DNA from: UBA932 sp031548545
GTDB lineage: Bacteria; Bacteroidota; Bacteroidia; Bacteroidales; UBA932
Reading direction: 5' to 3'
Length of the DNA: 54,425 nt
NCBI GenBank assembly: GCA_031548545.1
Contig: JAVBQY010000023.1
Coordinates: 1-54,425, forward strand
Position 1 is the stretch's first letter. Every line of letters starts with the position of its first letter. A model generated the notes under the pieces. It was not told the origin of the DNA. It saw nothing but the letters and a program-made list of their open reading frames with translations, and searched no databases. A program made the position numbers and the translations under genes. Shown in pieces: positions 43,582 to 52,182 of this stretch.

Positions 43582-44211
43582 TTAATAATTTTGATGCAGG
43601 TATTCCAATTCTTCCGGCGTGTATACCATTCTGTCCAGCCACTGCTCAAGGGGACGGCGGAAGATATACATTCCGACGGCCAGCAGCACCAGCGCCAAGA
43701 GTATCCAGCAAACCATGGGACAACGGTAGTTTCTTTTCTTCTCCGGCGTTACCGCAGCAAACTCAGGCGCCGGAGGCAACTCCTCACCCACAGGCTGCAT
43801 GTCGATCTCCAGCAGGCCGAACATTTCGGGGGCGGTTGTTCCTCCTTCTTCCGCAAAACGCAACTCCCCGTCGGCCGTCAGGCGCAGTACGCCCAACGCA
43901 GGAATTTCCACCCGGACGCCGGCCCTCATGTCGGTATCCAGGCGGTGTACAAAGGCAGCCAGGCGGTCTTTGACCTCTTCCGGCGTAAGGCCCGTATGTT
44001 TGACCAGCGCATGCTCCAGCAAACCGTCATTCCAACTCTCTGCAGACTGGAAAGTAATACGCCGGCCCGGCGGTAACATCCCCTTGCCTCCTTTGATCAG
44101 CGTAGCGGGTATACCGGTTGCTACAAAGGCGCCCAAACCGGGCAATGAAACCCGGTTGTGACTGTCCAATAACTGCCGCAACAATGTACCGACTACAGAT
44201 AGTTCTATCAT
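43582..44211 (-). CDS. HU-CCDC81-type domain protein with one membrane segment
   Basis: 209 residues. The N-terminal 130 residues contain two HU-like (CCDC81 bacterial type) domains: LLRQLLDSHNRVSLPGLGAFV and a second one with VKDRLAAFVHRLDTDMRAG..VEIPALGVL. A membrane segment (MVCWILLALVLLAVGMYIF) and a short tail follow. There is no signal peptide, so the HU part faces the cytoplasm. In Bacteroidota such proteins often carry a SPOR domain at the other end; here none is seen. Function unknown, possibly DNA or cell-envelope tethering. It is the first gene before tolC. Confidence 0.82.
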   Translation of the reverse strand: MIELSVVGTLLRQLLDSHNRVSLPGLGAFVATGIPATLIKGGKGMLPPGRRITFQSAESWNDGLLEHALVKHTGLTPEEVKDRLAAFVHRLDTDMRAGVRVEIPALGVLRLTADGELRFAEEGGTTAPEMFGLLEIDMQPVGEELPPAPEFAAVTPEKKRNYRCPMVCWILLALVLLAVGMYIFRRPLEQWLDRMVYTPEELEYLHQNY

Positions 44212-44235
44212 TTATTCATTACTAATATGAAAGGG

Positions 44236-44243
44236 CGAATATA
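44236..44243 (-). promoter_or_regulatory. Possible -7 box of the HU-CCDC81/TolC/HlyD/TsaB operon
   Basis: TATATTCG on the minus strand differs from TAnnTTTG at one base and lies 24 nt before the ATG. Confidence 0.35.
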
Positions 44244-44270
44244 CTAAAAAAAACTCAAAAAGCCAAAACC

Positions 44271-47120
44271 CTAATGCGCTTCCAACCAATTTTTTCCGGA
44301 ACCAAGATCCACTATGAGTGGAACTTTAAGCTGTTTCACCAGCTCCATTTCCTTGCGCACAATCTTCTCCACCAGATCGCGTTCCGGGCGGTAAACATCA
44401 AAAACCAACTCGTCATGCACCTGAAGGATCATCCTGGTTTGCAACCCGCTCTGCTGCAGGCGCTGATGAATATTAATCATGGCCAGTTTAATGACATCCG
44501 CCGCCGAGCCCTGAATAGGCGCGTTGATGGCATTGCGCTGGGCGAAACTACGCACAGCCGCATTGTGCGAATGAATATCACGCAGGTGGCGTATACGCCC
44601 GAAGATGGTTTCCACATAGCCGCGCTCACCCGCCATTGCCACCGCCTTGTCCATATAGGCCTTCACCCCGGGGTAAGCCTCAAAATAACCATCGATCAAC
44701 TGCTTGGCCTCCGCACGGGGCATTTGCAGGCGTTGCGCCAATCCAAATACGGAAATTCCGTAAATAATACCAAAATTGGCCGTCTTGGCCCGGGTACGCT
44801 GCTCCTTGCTCACCTCCGCCGGCGTTACATGGAATATCTTGGCCGCCGTAGCCGTATGGATGTCTTCCCCGCTGCGGAAAGCTTCAATCATATGGGCGTC
44901 TTCACTCATGTGGGCCATCAGCCGGAGTTCAATCTGCGAGTAGTCGGCCGAGAGCAGGATATGTTCTCCGTCACGCGGCACAAAGGCCTTGCGGATTTCC
45001 CGGCCTTTCTCATCGCGGATAGGAATATTCTGCAGGTTAGGATTATTGGAACTTAAACGGCCTGTAGCCGTAACAAACTGGTTGAAAGTGGTATGAATAC
45101 GGCCCGTACGCGGATTCACCAGCCCGGGCAGGGCCTCGATGTAAGAAGACAGCAACTTGCGCAGCGAACGGAAAGCCAGTATCTTCGATACAATAGGGTG
45201 TGCATCCGAAAGACCCTGCAAGGTTTCCTCATCGGTGGAATATTGTTTGGTCTTGGTCAGCCTGGCCTTTTCCGCCAATCCGAGTTTCTCAAACAAAACC
45301 ACCCCCAGTTGCCTGGGCGAAGAAATATTCAACTCCGGCTCCCCGGCCAGCTGCCGGATTTCCGCTTCCAGTCCCTGTAACTCCGCCTGCAACTGCTTGC
45401 CGTATTCTGTCAGGCTGGCGGCATCAATGCGCACACCTTCATATTCCATATCCGCCAGCACACGGATCAACGGCGCCTCAATACCCGCATACAGTTCAAA
45501 AAGGTCATGCTGCTTCAAGGCGGCTTCCAGCACGGTTTTCAAACGGAAGGTCACATCGGCGTCCTCCGCCGCATAATCGGCTATGTCCGCCAGAGGTACA
45601 TCCGCCATATTGCCCTGCTTCACCCCTTTCTTGCCAATGAGCGTTTCGATCTCCACCGGCGTATAATTGAGGTAAGCGCGGCTCAGGGTCGTCATATTGT
45701 GCCGCCCTTCCGGCTCCAGCAGGTAATGCATAAGCATGGTATCGTACAATTGTCCGCCCACCTCAATTCCATACTGTTTGAGCATCAAAAGGTCAAACTT
45801 TATATTCTGTCCTATCTTGGGGACAGGGGAGGAAAAGAGCGGCGCAAATTGCTGCAATAAGCGACAGGCTGCTTCCCGGTCGCGGGGCACCGGCACATAC
45901 CAGGACTCATGGGCCTTCACACAGAATGAAAGGCCGACCAGTTCCGCAGTCATAGCCTCCACCCCGGTGGTTTCCGTATCGAAACAGAGTTCCGCACTTT
46001 CCTGCAATACAGCCAGCAGCCGTGCTATCTCATCATCGGTCTGCATTACATGATAATGATGTTCCACATCACGGATAGTGGCATACTCCGCCACGGGCTC
46101 CGGCAGGGCCGCTTCCTGCGAAACAGTTTCCTGCGGGGCCGGCGGCGCCGCAAAAAGATCAAGCTGCCCGTGGGCCGGTTTGACAGGCGCCTTGCGTGCT
46201 GCGGGCGCTACCTTGTAATTGGGCACCTCCATTTCCAGGCCGGCATAATCACGGCCGTACATCATCAGGTGCGGCAGGAGCGACATAAACTCATAGTCCA
46301 TGAACATCCCTTTCAAGCGTTCTATATCCGGTTTTTCTACTATCAGCGCTTCCTCATCCCAGGGGACAGGCACCTGCGTATCAATGGTCACTAAGCGCTT
46401 AGACAGGAAGACCTGCTCCCTGGCCGCTTCAAAAGCCGGGCGCAGGGTCTTGGACAGTTGGTTCAGATGGGCGTAAATATTCTCCACATTGCCCCACTCG
46501 CCGATCAGTTTACGGGCCCGCACCTCGCCCACCCCGTCAACCCCGGGTACATTATCGGCCTTATCTCCCCAAAGGGTGAGGATATCAACCACCTGCATAG
46601 GCTCTTTAATATTGTACAGGCTGCAGATCTCGGGGACGCCCAGAATTTCGGCATCGGCGCCGGGGCGCGGTTTCATCATAAAAATATTGGGAGAGACCAG
46701 CTGCCCGTAATCCTTATCGGGCGTCATCATGTATACGGTAAAGCCCTCCGTCTCCGCCCGCTTGGCAATGGTACCGATCACATCATCGGCCTCATAACCG
46801 GGCAGGATCAACAAGGGAATATTAAAGGCGCTGATCAATTCTTTAAGCAGGGGCAGCGAGTCCTTGATCACCTCCGGCGTAGGCTGGCGGTGCGCCTTAT
46901 AGTCCGGGTAAAGCTCATGCCTGAAGTTCTTTCCTCCGGGATCAAAAGCCACGCCGAAATGAGTAGGCCGTTCCCGCACAATGATTTCCATCATCATTTT
47001 TATGAATCCGTAAAGAACGGAGGTATCCAGGCCCTTGGAGTTGGTGATCGGCCGCTTCATGAACGCATAGTAGATACGATACACTAAAGCATGACCATCA
47101 AGCAAATAAAGTTTTTTCAT
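44271..47120 (-). CDS. polA: DNA polymerase I
   Basis: 949 residues from ATG 47120 (MKKLYLLDGHALVYRIYYAF); the longer frame from 47183 lies upstream of the promoter. All three domains are present. The 5' nuclease has GYEADDVIGTIAKRAE and GDKADNVPGVDGVGEV. The 3'-5' exonuclease looks active: CFDTETTGVEA, GQNIKFDLLML and YAAEDADVTFRL. The polymerase has motif A LLSADYSQIELRLMAHMSED, motif B RTRAKTANFGIIYGISVFG and motif C QVHDELVFDV. It fills gaps and removes RNA primers during replication and repair. Confidence 0.97.
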   Translation of the reverse strand: MKKLYLLDGHALVYRIYYAFMKRPITNSKGLDTSVLYGFIKMMMEIIVRERPTHFGVAFDPGGKNFRHELYPDYKAHRQPTPEVIKDSLPLLKELISAFNIPLLILPGYEADDVIGTIAKRAETEGFTVYMMTPDKDYGQLVSPNIFMMKPRPGADAEILGVPEICSLYNIKEPMQVVDILTLWGDKADNVPGVDGVGEVRARKLIGEWGNVENIYAHLNQLSKTLRPAFEAAREQVFLSKRLVTIDTQVPVPWDEEALIVEKPDIERLKGMFMDYEFMSLLPHLMMYGRDYAGLEMEVPNYKVAPAARKAPVKPAHGQLDLFAAPPAPQETVSQEAALPEPVAEYATIRDVEHHYHVMQTDDEIARLLAVLQESAELCFDTETTGVEAMTAELVGLSFCVKAHESWYVPVPRDREAACRLLQQFAPLFSSPVPKIGQNIKFDLLMLKQYGIEVGGQLYDTMLMHYLLEPEGRHNMTTLSRAYLNYTPVEIETLIGKKGVKQGNMADVPLADIADYAAEDADVTFRLKTVLEAALKQHDLFELYAGIEAPLIRVLADMEYEGVRIDAASLTEYGKQLQAELQGLEAEIRQLAGEPELNISSPRQLGVVLFEKLGLAEKARLTKTKQYSTDEETLQGLSDAHPIVSKILAFRSLRKLLSSYIEALPGLVNPRTGRIHTTFNQFVTATGRLSSNNPNLQNIPIRDEKGREIRKAFVPRDGEHILLSADYSQIELRLMAHMSEDAHMIEAFRSGEDIHTATAAKIFHVTPAEVSKEQRTRAKTANFGIIYGISVFGLAQRLQMPRAEAKQLIDGYFEAYPGVKAYMDKAVAMAGERGYVETIFGRIRHLRDIHSHNAAVRSFAQRNAINAPIQGSAADVIKLAMINIHQRLQQSGLQTRMILQVHDELVFDVYRPERDLVEKIVRKEMELVKQLKVPLIVDLGSGKNWLEAH

Positions 47121-47140
47121 GAAGCTTTCAAGTAAGGCAA

Positions 47141-47148
47141 CAAATGTA
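47141..47148 (-). promoter_or_regulatory. -7 box of polA
   Basis: TACATTTG on the minus strand, 20 nt before the polA ATG. Confidence 0.6.
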
Positions 47149-47161
47149 CGAAAAAAAATTG

Positions 47162-47169
47162 TACCTTTG
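47162..47169 (+). promoter_or_regulatory. -7 box of the nucleoside transporter gene
   Basis: TACCTTTG, 19 nt before ATG 47189. Only 13 bp separate it from the divergent polA -7 box, so each promoter's -33 region falls on the other's -7 box. Confidence 0.6.
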
Positions 47170-47188
47170 TCGACTAATTTCAAAACCT

Positions 47189-48766
47189 ATGAATGCGGAA
47201 ATGATTACCGACACGCTGGCCGCCACAGCCGTGCAAATGCAGGATGCAGTACAGGAAACCGTACAACATGTCAATCCTTACAAAGAGATACTAACAAGCA
47301 GAAACATCGTATTCTCTCCCGGCTCCATATTCATGGCGTTATTAGGAATGGCCGCCATTATCGCCCTGGCCTGGCTGTTCAGCACAGACCGCAAAAGGGT
47401 GGATTGGAAAACCGTAGGCAAAGGTGTGTTGATCCAGTTTATGATCGCCATTGCCGTACTGCAGGTTATTCCGGCCTCCTGGTTATGGCCTGCCGTTGGC
47501 GTTGCCGGGCTTATTGCAGCAATAACAATAGCCGGCGTATTACTTAAGAACAAAACCGGATTGAATTTGAAATCGGCGGGACAACTCCTGCTCACCGGCC
47601 TCCTCGGTGTAGGCGGTGTATTTGTATTTTTCTTTGCGCCCGAAATTTTTGAATTCCTCGGCAAATGCTTTGTGGCCGTACTTTCATGGACAAAGGCCGG
47701 TTCCGAATTTTTGTTCGGCGGACTGGTGGACATCAACGCTTTCGGCTTTATCTTCGCCTTCCAGATCCTGCCCACGATTGTATTCTTCTCCGCCCTTACC
47801 AGTTTATTCTTCTACCTGGGCGTCATCCAGAAAGTAGTATGGGTGATGGCCTGGTTGCTGACCAAGGCGATGCGTTTGTCCGGCGCAGAAAGCCTGGCCG
47901 TATCCGGCAATATTTTCCTCGGACAAACCGAAGCGCCCCTGATGGTAAAAGCCTATATCCCGTCCATGACCCGTTCGGAGGTCATGCTGGTAATGACGGC
48001 CGGCATGGCGACTATGGCAGGTGGCGTATTAGCAGCGTATATCGGCATGTTGGGCGGCGGTGATAAATTAATGGAACTTGAGTTCGCCAAACACCTGCTG
48101 TCTGCCTCCGTTATGGCGGCTCCCGGCGCTGTGGTGATTGCCAAGATACTGGTACCTCAACGCGAGAAAATTGACAACACGATAGAAGTTACCAAAGAAA
48201 AAATAGGCAAAAACGTACTTGACGCTATTTCCAACGGCGCTACCGAGGGGCTGAAACTGGCCGCCAACGTAGCTGCTATGTTGCTGGTATTCTACGCCCT
48301 GATCGCCGGATTTAATTTTATTATCGGAAAAATAGGTGTCTGGACAGACCTCAACAGCGTAATCGCCGAGGCGACTAACGGACAATTCCCGGGCCTGTCT
48401 TTGCAGTTCCTGCTGGGCTATATTTTCGCCCCGGTCATCTGGATCATGGGAGTGCCCTGGGCGGACGTACCGCTGGTGGGCCAATTATTGGGCGAAAAAT
48501 TAATCATGACCGAATTTGTAGGTTACCAGAGCCTGGCCTCTATGATACAAAGCGGCGCATTTTCCGACACCCGTTCCATCATTATGTCTGTATATATTCT
48601 CTGCGGATTCGCCAACTTTGCCTCCGTGGGCATCCAGATCGGCGGCATCGGCGGCATAGCCCCCAACCAGAAAACCCTCCTTTCGGAATTCGGCATGCGC
48701 GCCCTGCTGGGCGGTACGCTGGCGGCCATGATGAGCGCCACTATGGTAGGAATGTTCCTGGGTTAA
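47189..48766 (+). CDS. Concentrative nucleoside transporter (NupC/CNT family)
   Basis: 525 residues from ATG 47189, set by the promoter at 47162; the frame could open at 47144. Two to three extra membrane segments (FMALLGMAAIIALAWLF, LIQFMIAIAVLQVIPASWL, VGVAGLIAAITIAGVLL) precede the CNT core with G-x-x-E signatures (SGNIFLGQTEAPLMVKAYI), MTAGMATMAGGVLAAYI and NGATEGLKLAANVAAML. It takes up nucleosides with Na+ or H+. Its stop overlaps the stop of the converging mqnE gene by 4 bp. Confidence 0.93.
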   Translation: MNAEMITDTLAATAVQMQDAVQETVQHVNPYKEILTSRNIVFSPGSIFMALLGMAAIIALAWLFSTDRKRVDWKTVGKGVLIQFMIAIAVLQVIPASWLWPAVGVAGLIAAITIAGVLLKNKTGLNLKSAGQLLLTGLLGVGGVFVFFFAPEIFEFLGKCFVAVLSWTKAGSEFLFGGLVDINAFGFIFAFQILPTIVFFSALTSLFFYLGVIQKVVWVMAWLLTKAMRLSGAESLAVSGNIFLGQTEAPLMVKAYIPSMTRSEVMLVMTAGMATMAGGVLAAYIGMLGGGDKLMELEFAKHLLSASVMAAPGAVVIAKILVPQREKIDNTIEVTKEKIGKNVLDAISNGATEGLKLAANVAAMLLVFYALIAGFNFIIGKIGVWTDLNSVIAEATNGQFPGLSLQFLLGYIFAPVIWIMGVPWADVPLVGQLLGEKLIMTEFVGYQSLASMIQSGAFSDTRSIIMSVYILCGFANFASVGIQIGGIGGIAPNQKTLLSEFGMRALLGGTLAAMMSATMVGMFLG

Positions 48767-49848
48767 CGCAGCACTTCTTCGTACAGCGTATTCCGCTCTA
48801 CGGGCATAAAACCCGCATCGCGCACCAGGCGACCAAGTTCTTCGTCCGTCAGTACCGGGTGTTGTTCTTCCGCTCCGGCCATGCTGTATATCTTCGTAGA
48901 ATCATTGATCGTGCCGTCAATATCATCGGCGCCGAAAAGCAGCGAGAGCTGCATCAATTCCTTGCCCAACATGGGCCAATAAGCCTTAATATGCGGCACG
49001 TTATCCAGCACCAGCCGGCTGATCGCCATAGTGCGCAGCACCTCCATGGCCGGGACCTCTCCAATCACGCCCAGGGCATTATTGGCCGATTTGTACTTTA
49101 AGGGGATAAAGGCGTCAAAACCGCCGGTCTCATCCTGCAGAGCGCGCAATTGCATCAGATGTTGTATGCACTGCAGCCGGCTTTCAACATGGCCGAACAA
49201 CATCGTTGCGTTAGTCCGTATGCCTAAGCGGTGCGCCGCCGCGTGCACATTGAGCCAGATCTCCGCAGGCCCTTTCCTGGGGCAAAGCCGGCGACGGATT
49301 TCAGCATCAAAAATTTCCGCCCCGCCACCCGGGATCGCTGTCAGTCCGTGTTGTTGCAGCAAGGTCAGGCCTTCTTCCAGGCCCATTCCGGCCTTCCGGA
49401 TCATATACTCTATTTCTATAGCCGTAAACGCCTTGATGTGGACGCCGGGCATACAATCTTTGACCGCCTGCAGCAAGCGGGCATAATAGTGGACATCCCT
49501 GTCGGGGTGCACCCCGCCGACGATATGCACTTCGGTCACGCCGGTATCCCGCTGCTGCCGGCACTGCTCCAACAACTGCTCCAGCGTAGCGTCCCAGCTC
49601 CCCTCCTCTCCCTCATTGCGCCGGTACGAACAAAATACACAGTCGTTAATACAAATGTTGGTGGGTTCCAAATGAAAATTACGGTTGAAAAACACCTTCT
49701 TTCCATTGCGTTGTTCACGCCGGTAGTTGGCCAGGGCCGCCAGCTCCGAAAGGCTGGCCTGTTCATACAGCCATAAGGCTTCGGACTCCTCCAGGCGTTC
49801 CCCCGCCCTTATTTTCGCAGAAAGCGCTGCTATTGTCATTGTCATCAT
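48763..49848 (-). CDS. mqnE: Aminofutalosine synthase (radical SAM)
   Basis: 361 residues; the N-terminal MMTMT leaves the start uncertain by a few codons. Radical SAM cluster motif C-I-N-D-C-V-F-C, then TEVHIVGGVHPD, HIKAFTAIEIEYM, IPGGGAEIF, GIRTNATMLFGHVE, LQDETGGFDAFIPL and KAYWPMLGKELMQLSLLFGADDIDGT, all in MqnE order. It makes aminofutalosine from 3-[(1-carboxyvinyl)oxy]benzoate and SAM in the futalosine route to menaquinone. The related MqnC is the main alternative, but the VHPD / GGGAEIF context favours MqnE. The start follows the lptG stop directly, so it is in the tgt-lptG-mqnE operon. Confidence 0.88.
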   Translation of the reverse strand: MMTMTIAALSAKIRAGERLEESEALWLYEQASLSELAALANYRREQRNGKKVFFNRNFHLEPTNICINDCVFCSYRRNEGEEGSWDATLEQLLEQCRQQRDTGVTEVHIVGGVHPDRDVHYYARLLQAVKDCMPGVHIKAFTAIEIEYMIRKAGMGLEEGLTLLQQHGLTAIPGGGAEIFDAEIRRRLCPRKGPAEIWLNVHAAAHRLGIRTNATMLFGHVESRLQCIQHLMQLRALQDETGGFDAFIPLKYKSANNALGVIGEVPAMEVLRTMAISRLVLDNVPHIKAYWPMLGKELMQLSLLFGADDIDGTINDSTKIYSMAGAEEQHPVLTDEELGRLVRDAGFMPVERNTLYEEVLR

Positions 49849-50949
49849 TTATTTGGGGGCCTTTATATATAAACCTACGGCTATCAGAGCGTACAAGATA
49901 TTCGGCGTCCACAACGCCAGAAAAGGCGGCATCACATCGGCATACACAAACATCTCTGCAAAGCGCAAGAAAAGAATATAGGTAAAACTCAAGCCTATGC
50001 CGAGTCCTATTTTCAAGCCTATGCCGCCACGCACCTTCCGTGAAGACAAGGATACCCCCATCAGCGTAAGGATAAAAACCGAAAAAGGAATGGTTACCCG
50101 TTTATATTTCTCAATCAGGGCGAACTTCACACTATTATCACCCCGCGCCTGTAATTGCGCAATCGTATTATTCAACTCTTTATAAGTCAAGGCCTCATTG
50201 ATCTCCTTATAGCGGCGCAGGTCTGCCGCCGTAATGCTGATCACCGTATCCAGCTGGGCCCCGCGGCTGACAACATCACCGCTGTCGCCCAACTGGCGTA
50301 TTGTGTAATTATAAAGTTTCCAGGCATTTGCCGCGGTATCAAATACGGCCCGCTCCGCCATCAATTTGGAACGCAGGCTAAGCCCATCGAATTTTTCCAG
50401 GGCAAACCTTGTGGCCGAATTGTCCCAGGTGGCAAAGCTTTCCATGTAAACAAACTCATTGTCCTCCACCTGGAAATGGATATTCCGGTCATTGTTCCGG
50501 ACTGATTTTTTCAGGTAACGTTCCTCGAAACTAAGGCGCTGCCCATTGGCCGGCGGAATCACAACAAGACTCAGGATCAGGCTCATGATAAAAATTACCA
50601 GCGATGACAGGAAATAAGGATACATCAGCCGGTTGAAACTCACCCCGCCCGAAAGGATGGCAATGATCTCCGAATGCCCCGCCATTTTGGAAGTGAAAAA
50701 AATTACCGTAATGAACACGAAAAGCGGACTGAACATATTCGCTATAAAGGGAATAAAATTCACATAATAGCCGAATACAATATCGTACAAAGGCGCTTTG
50801 GTTTCCACAAAATCATCTATCTTCTCGCTCAAATCGAAAATCACCACGATCAGGCTGATCAGCAAAATCGCGAAGAAATACGTCCCAATGAACTTGCGGA
50901 TAATGTAACGATCTATAAGGGTCGGTTTTAATTTAAGACGCATGGGCAA
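49849..50949 (-). CDS. LptF/LptG-family permease (YjgP/YjgQ)
   Basis: 366 residues. First membrane segment after DRYIIRKFIGTYFFAILLISLIVVIFDLSE, with six segments in all, three on each side of a periplasmic domain (about residues 120-270, containing ERYLKKSVRNNDRNIHFQVEDNEFVYMESF). This is the inner-membrane part of the Lpt machine that lifts lipopolysaccharide to the outer membrane. It is placed between tgt and mqnE in one operon, with a 24-nt gap to tgt. Confidence 0.92.
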   Translation of the reverse strand: MPMRLKLKPTLIDRYIIRKFIGTYFFAILLISLIVVIFDLSEKIDDFVETKAPLYDIVFGYYVNFIPFIANMFSPLFVFITVIFFTSKMAGHSEIIAILSGGVSFNRLMYPYFLSSLVIFIMSLILSLVVIPPANGQRLSFEERYLKKSVRNNDRNIHFQVEDNEFVYMESFATWDNSATRFALEKFDGLSLRSKLMAERAVFDTAANAWKLYNYTIRQLGDSGDVVSRGAQLDTVISITAADLRRYKEINEALTYKELNNTIAQLQARGDNSVKFALIEKYKRVTIPFSVFILTLMGVSLSSRKVRGGIGLKIGLGIGLSFTYILFLRFAEMFVYADVMPPFLALWTPNILYALIAVGLYIKAPK

Positions 50950-50973
50950 ATTACGATTTATGATTATTCCGGA

Positions 50974-52104
50974 TTAAAGACGAGTGCTTAACTTTTGTAC
51001 CATACCATTTTTCCACGGGGTGAAAGTACCCTCGGCGATCTTTTCGCGGGCAGTGTTCACCAGCCAGAGATAAAACGACAAATTGTGCAGACTGGCAATC
51101 ACCGGCCCGAGCATTTCACCGGCCACAAAGAGGTGACGCAGGTAAGCCTTGCTGTAGGTCGTGTCTACAAAAGTATTGCCGGCCGGATCAATGGGAGAAA
51201 AATCCTTGGTCCACTTCTGGTTTTTAATATTGATCACTCCCTCCGAAGTAAATAGCATACCGGTACGCCCGTTACGCGTAGGCATCACACAATCAAACAT
51301 ATCTACACCGCGGGCTATGGCTTCGAGGATATTCACCGGCGTACCCACCCCCATCAGGTAGCGCGGCTTTTGCTTCGGCAGCACAGGGTGCAGGACCTCT
51401 ATCATCTCATACATCACCTCAGCAGGCTCTCCTACGGCCAGCCCGCCGATGGCGTAACCGGCCGCCTCCATTTTCACCGCATGTTCCGCAGCCTGTAAGC
51501 GCAGGTCTTTATAGGTACAACCCTGTACAATAGGGAAAAGGGTTTGTTCATAGCCATATAAAGGATCCGTGGTACGCATACGCTCCATACAACGCTCCAG
51601 CCATTGCTGGGTGAGCCGTAGTGACTGTGCCGCATAGGCAAAATCGGCCGTACCCGGCGGGCACTCGTCAAAGGCCATGATGATATCAGCGCCTATAGCC
51701 CGCTGGATGTCTACTACATTTTCAGGTGTAAAGACATGCTTACTACCGTCAATATGAGAACGGAAGGTACAGCCCTCCGGTGTAAGCTTACGGTTTTCCG
51801 CCAGAGAAAACACCTGAAAACCACCACTATCGGTAAGAATAGGTTTGTCCCAAGCGGCAAATTTATGCAAGCCGCCGGCCTGTTTCAGAATTTCAATCCC
51901 CGGGCGCAGGTATAAGTGGTAAGTGTTTCCAAGGATGATTTCCGCCCCGACCTCCTGCTCCAAATCACGGTGAAAAATACCCTTCACGCTGCCTATTGTA
52001 CCCACCGGCATAAAGATAGGCGTCTGAATGTCACCATGCGAGGTGGTCAATACCCCGCGCCGGGCGGCGCTCTGCGGGTCGGCAGACAAAATATTAAAAG
52101 TCAT
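50974..52104 (-). CDS. tgt: Queuine tRNA-ribosyltransferase without zinc cysteines
   Basis: 376 residues from ATG 52104 (MTFNILSADP), chosen because the longer frame (52128) starts inside the -7 box. Tgt motifs: GDIQTPIFMPVGT, ILGNTYHLYLRPG, ILTDSGGFQVFSL with the catalytic Asp, FDECPPG, IGGLAVGEP and the nucleophile region FDCVMPTRNGR. The usual C-x-C-x2-C..H zinc site near the C-terminus is replaced by GNTFVDTTYSKAYLRHL, so all three cysteines are missing. It exchanges guanine 34 for preQ1 in tRNAs with GUN anticodons. First gene of the tgt-lptG-mqnE operon. Confidence 0.95.
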   Translation of the reverse strand: MTFNILSADPQSAARRGVLTTSHGDIQTPIFMPVGTIGSVKGIFHRDLEQEVGAEIILGNTYHLYLRPGIEILKQAGGLHKFAAWDKPILTDSGGFQVFSLAENRKLTPEGCTFRSHIDGSKHVFTPENVVDIQRAIGADIIMAFDECPPGTADFAYAAQSLRLTQQWLERCMERMRTTDPLYGYEQTLFPIVQGCTYKDLRLQAAEHAVKMEAAGYAIGGLAVGEPAEVMYEMIEVLHPVLPKQKPRYLMGVGTPVNILEAIARGVDMFDCVMPTRNGRTGMLFTSEGVINIKNQKWTKDFSPIDPAGNTFVDTTYSKAYLRHLFVAGEMLGPVIASLHNLSFYLWLVNTAREKIAEGTFTPWKNGMVQKLSTRL

Positions 52105-52125
52105 CCTCTTTTTTAGTTTAAACTT

Positions 52126-52133
52126 CAAAGATA
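52126..52133 (-). promoter_or_regulatory. -7 box of the tgt-lptG-mqnE operon
   Basis: TATCTTTG on the minus strand, ending 21 nt before ATG 52104; an AAAGAGG ribosome-binding site lies in the leader. Confidence 0.65.
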
Positions 52134-52155
52134 GGCAGATTAAAAATATTTTTCC

Positions 52156-52163
52156 TAAATTTG
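52156..52163 (+). promoter_or_regulatory. -7 box of the glycosyltransferase-rsmG operon
   Basis: TAAATTTG, 19 nt before ATG 52183. Only 22 bp separate it from the divergent tgt -7 box. Confidence 0.6.
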
Positions 52164-52182
52164 TGTAAAATATTTCACCGGC

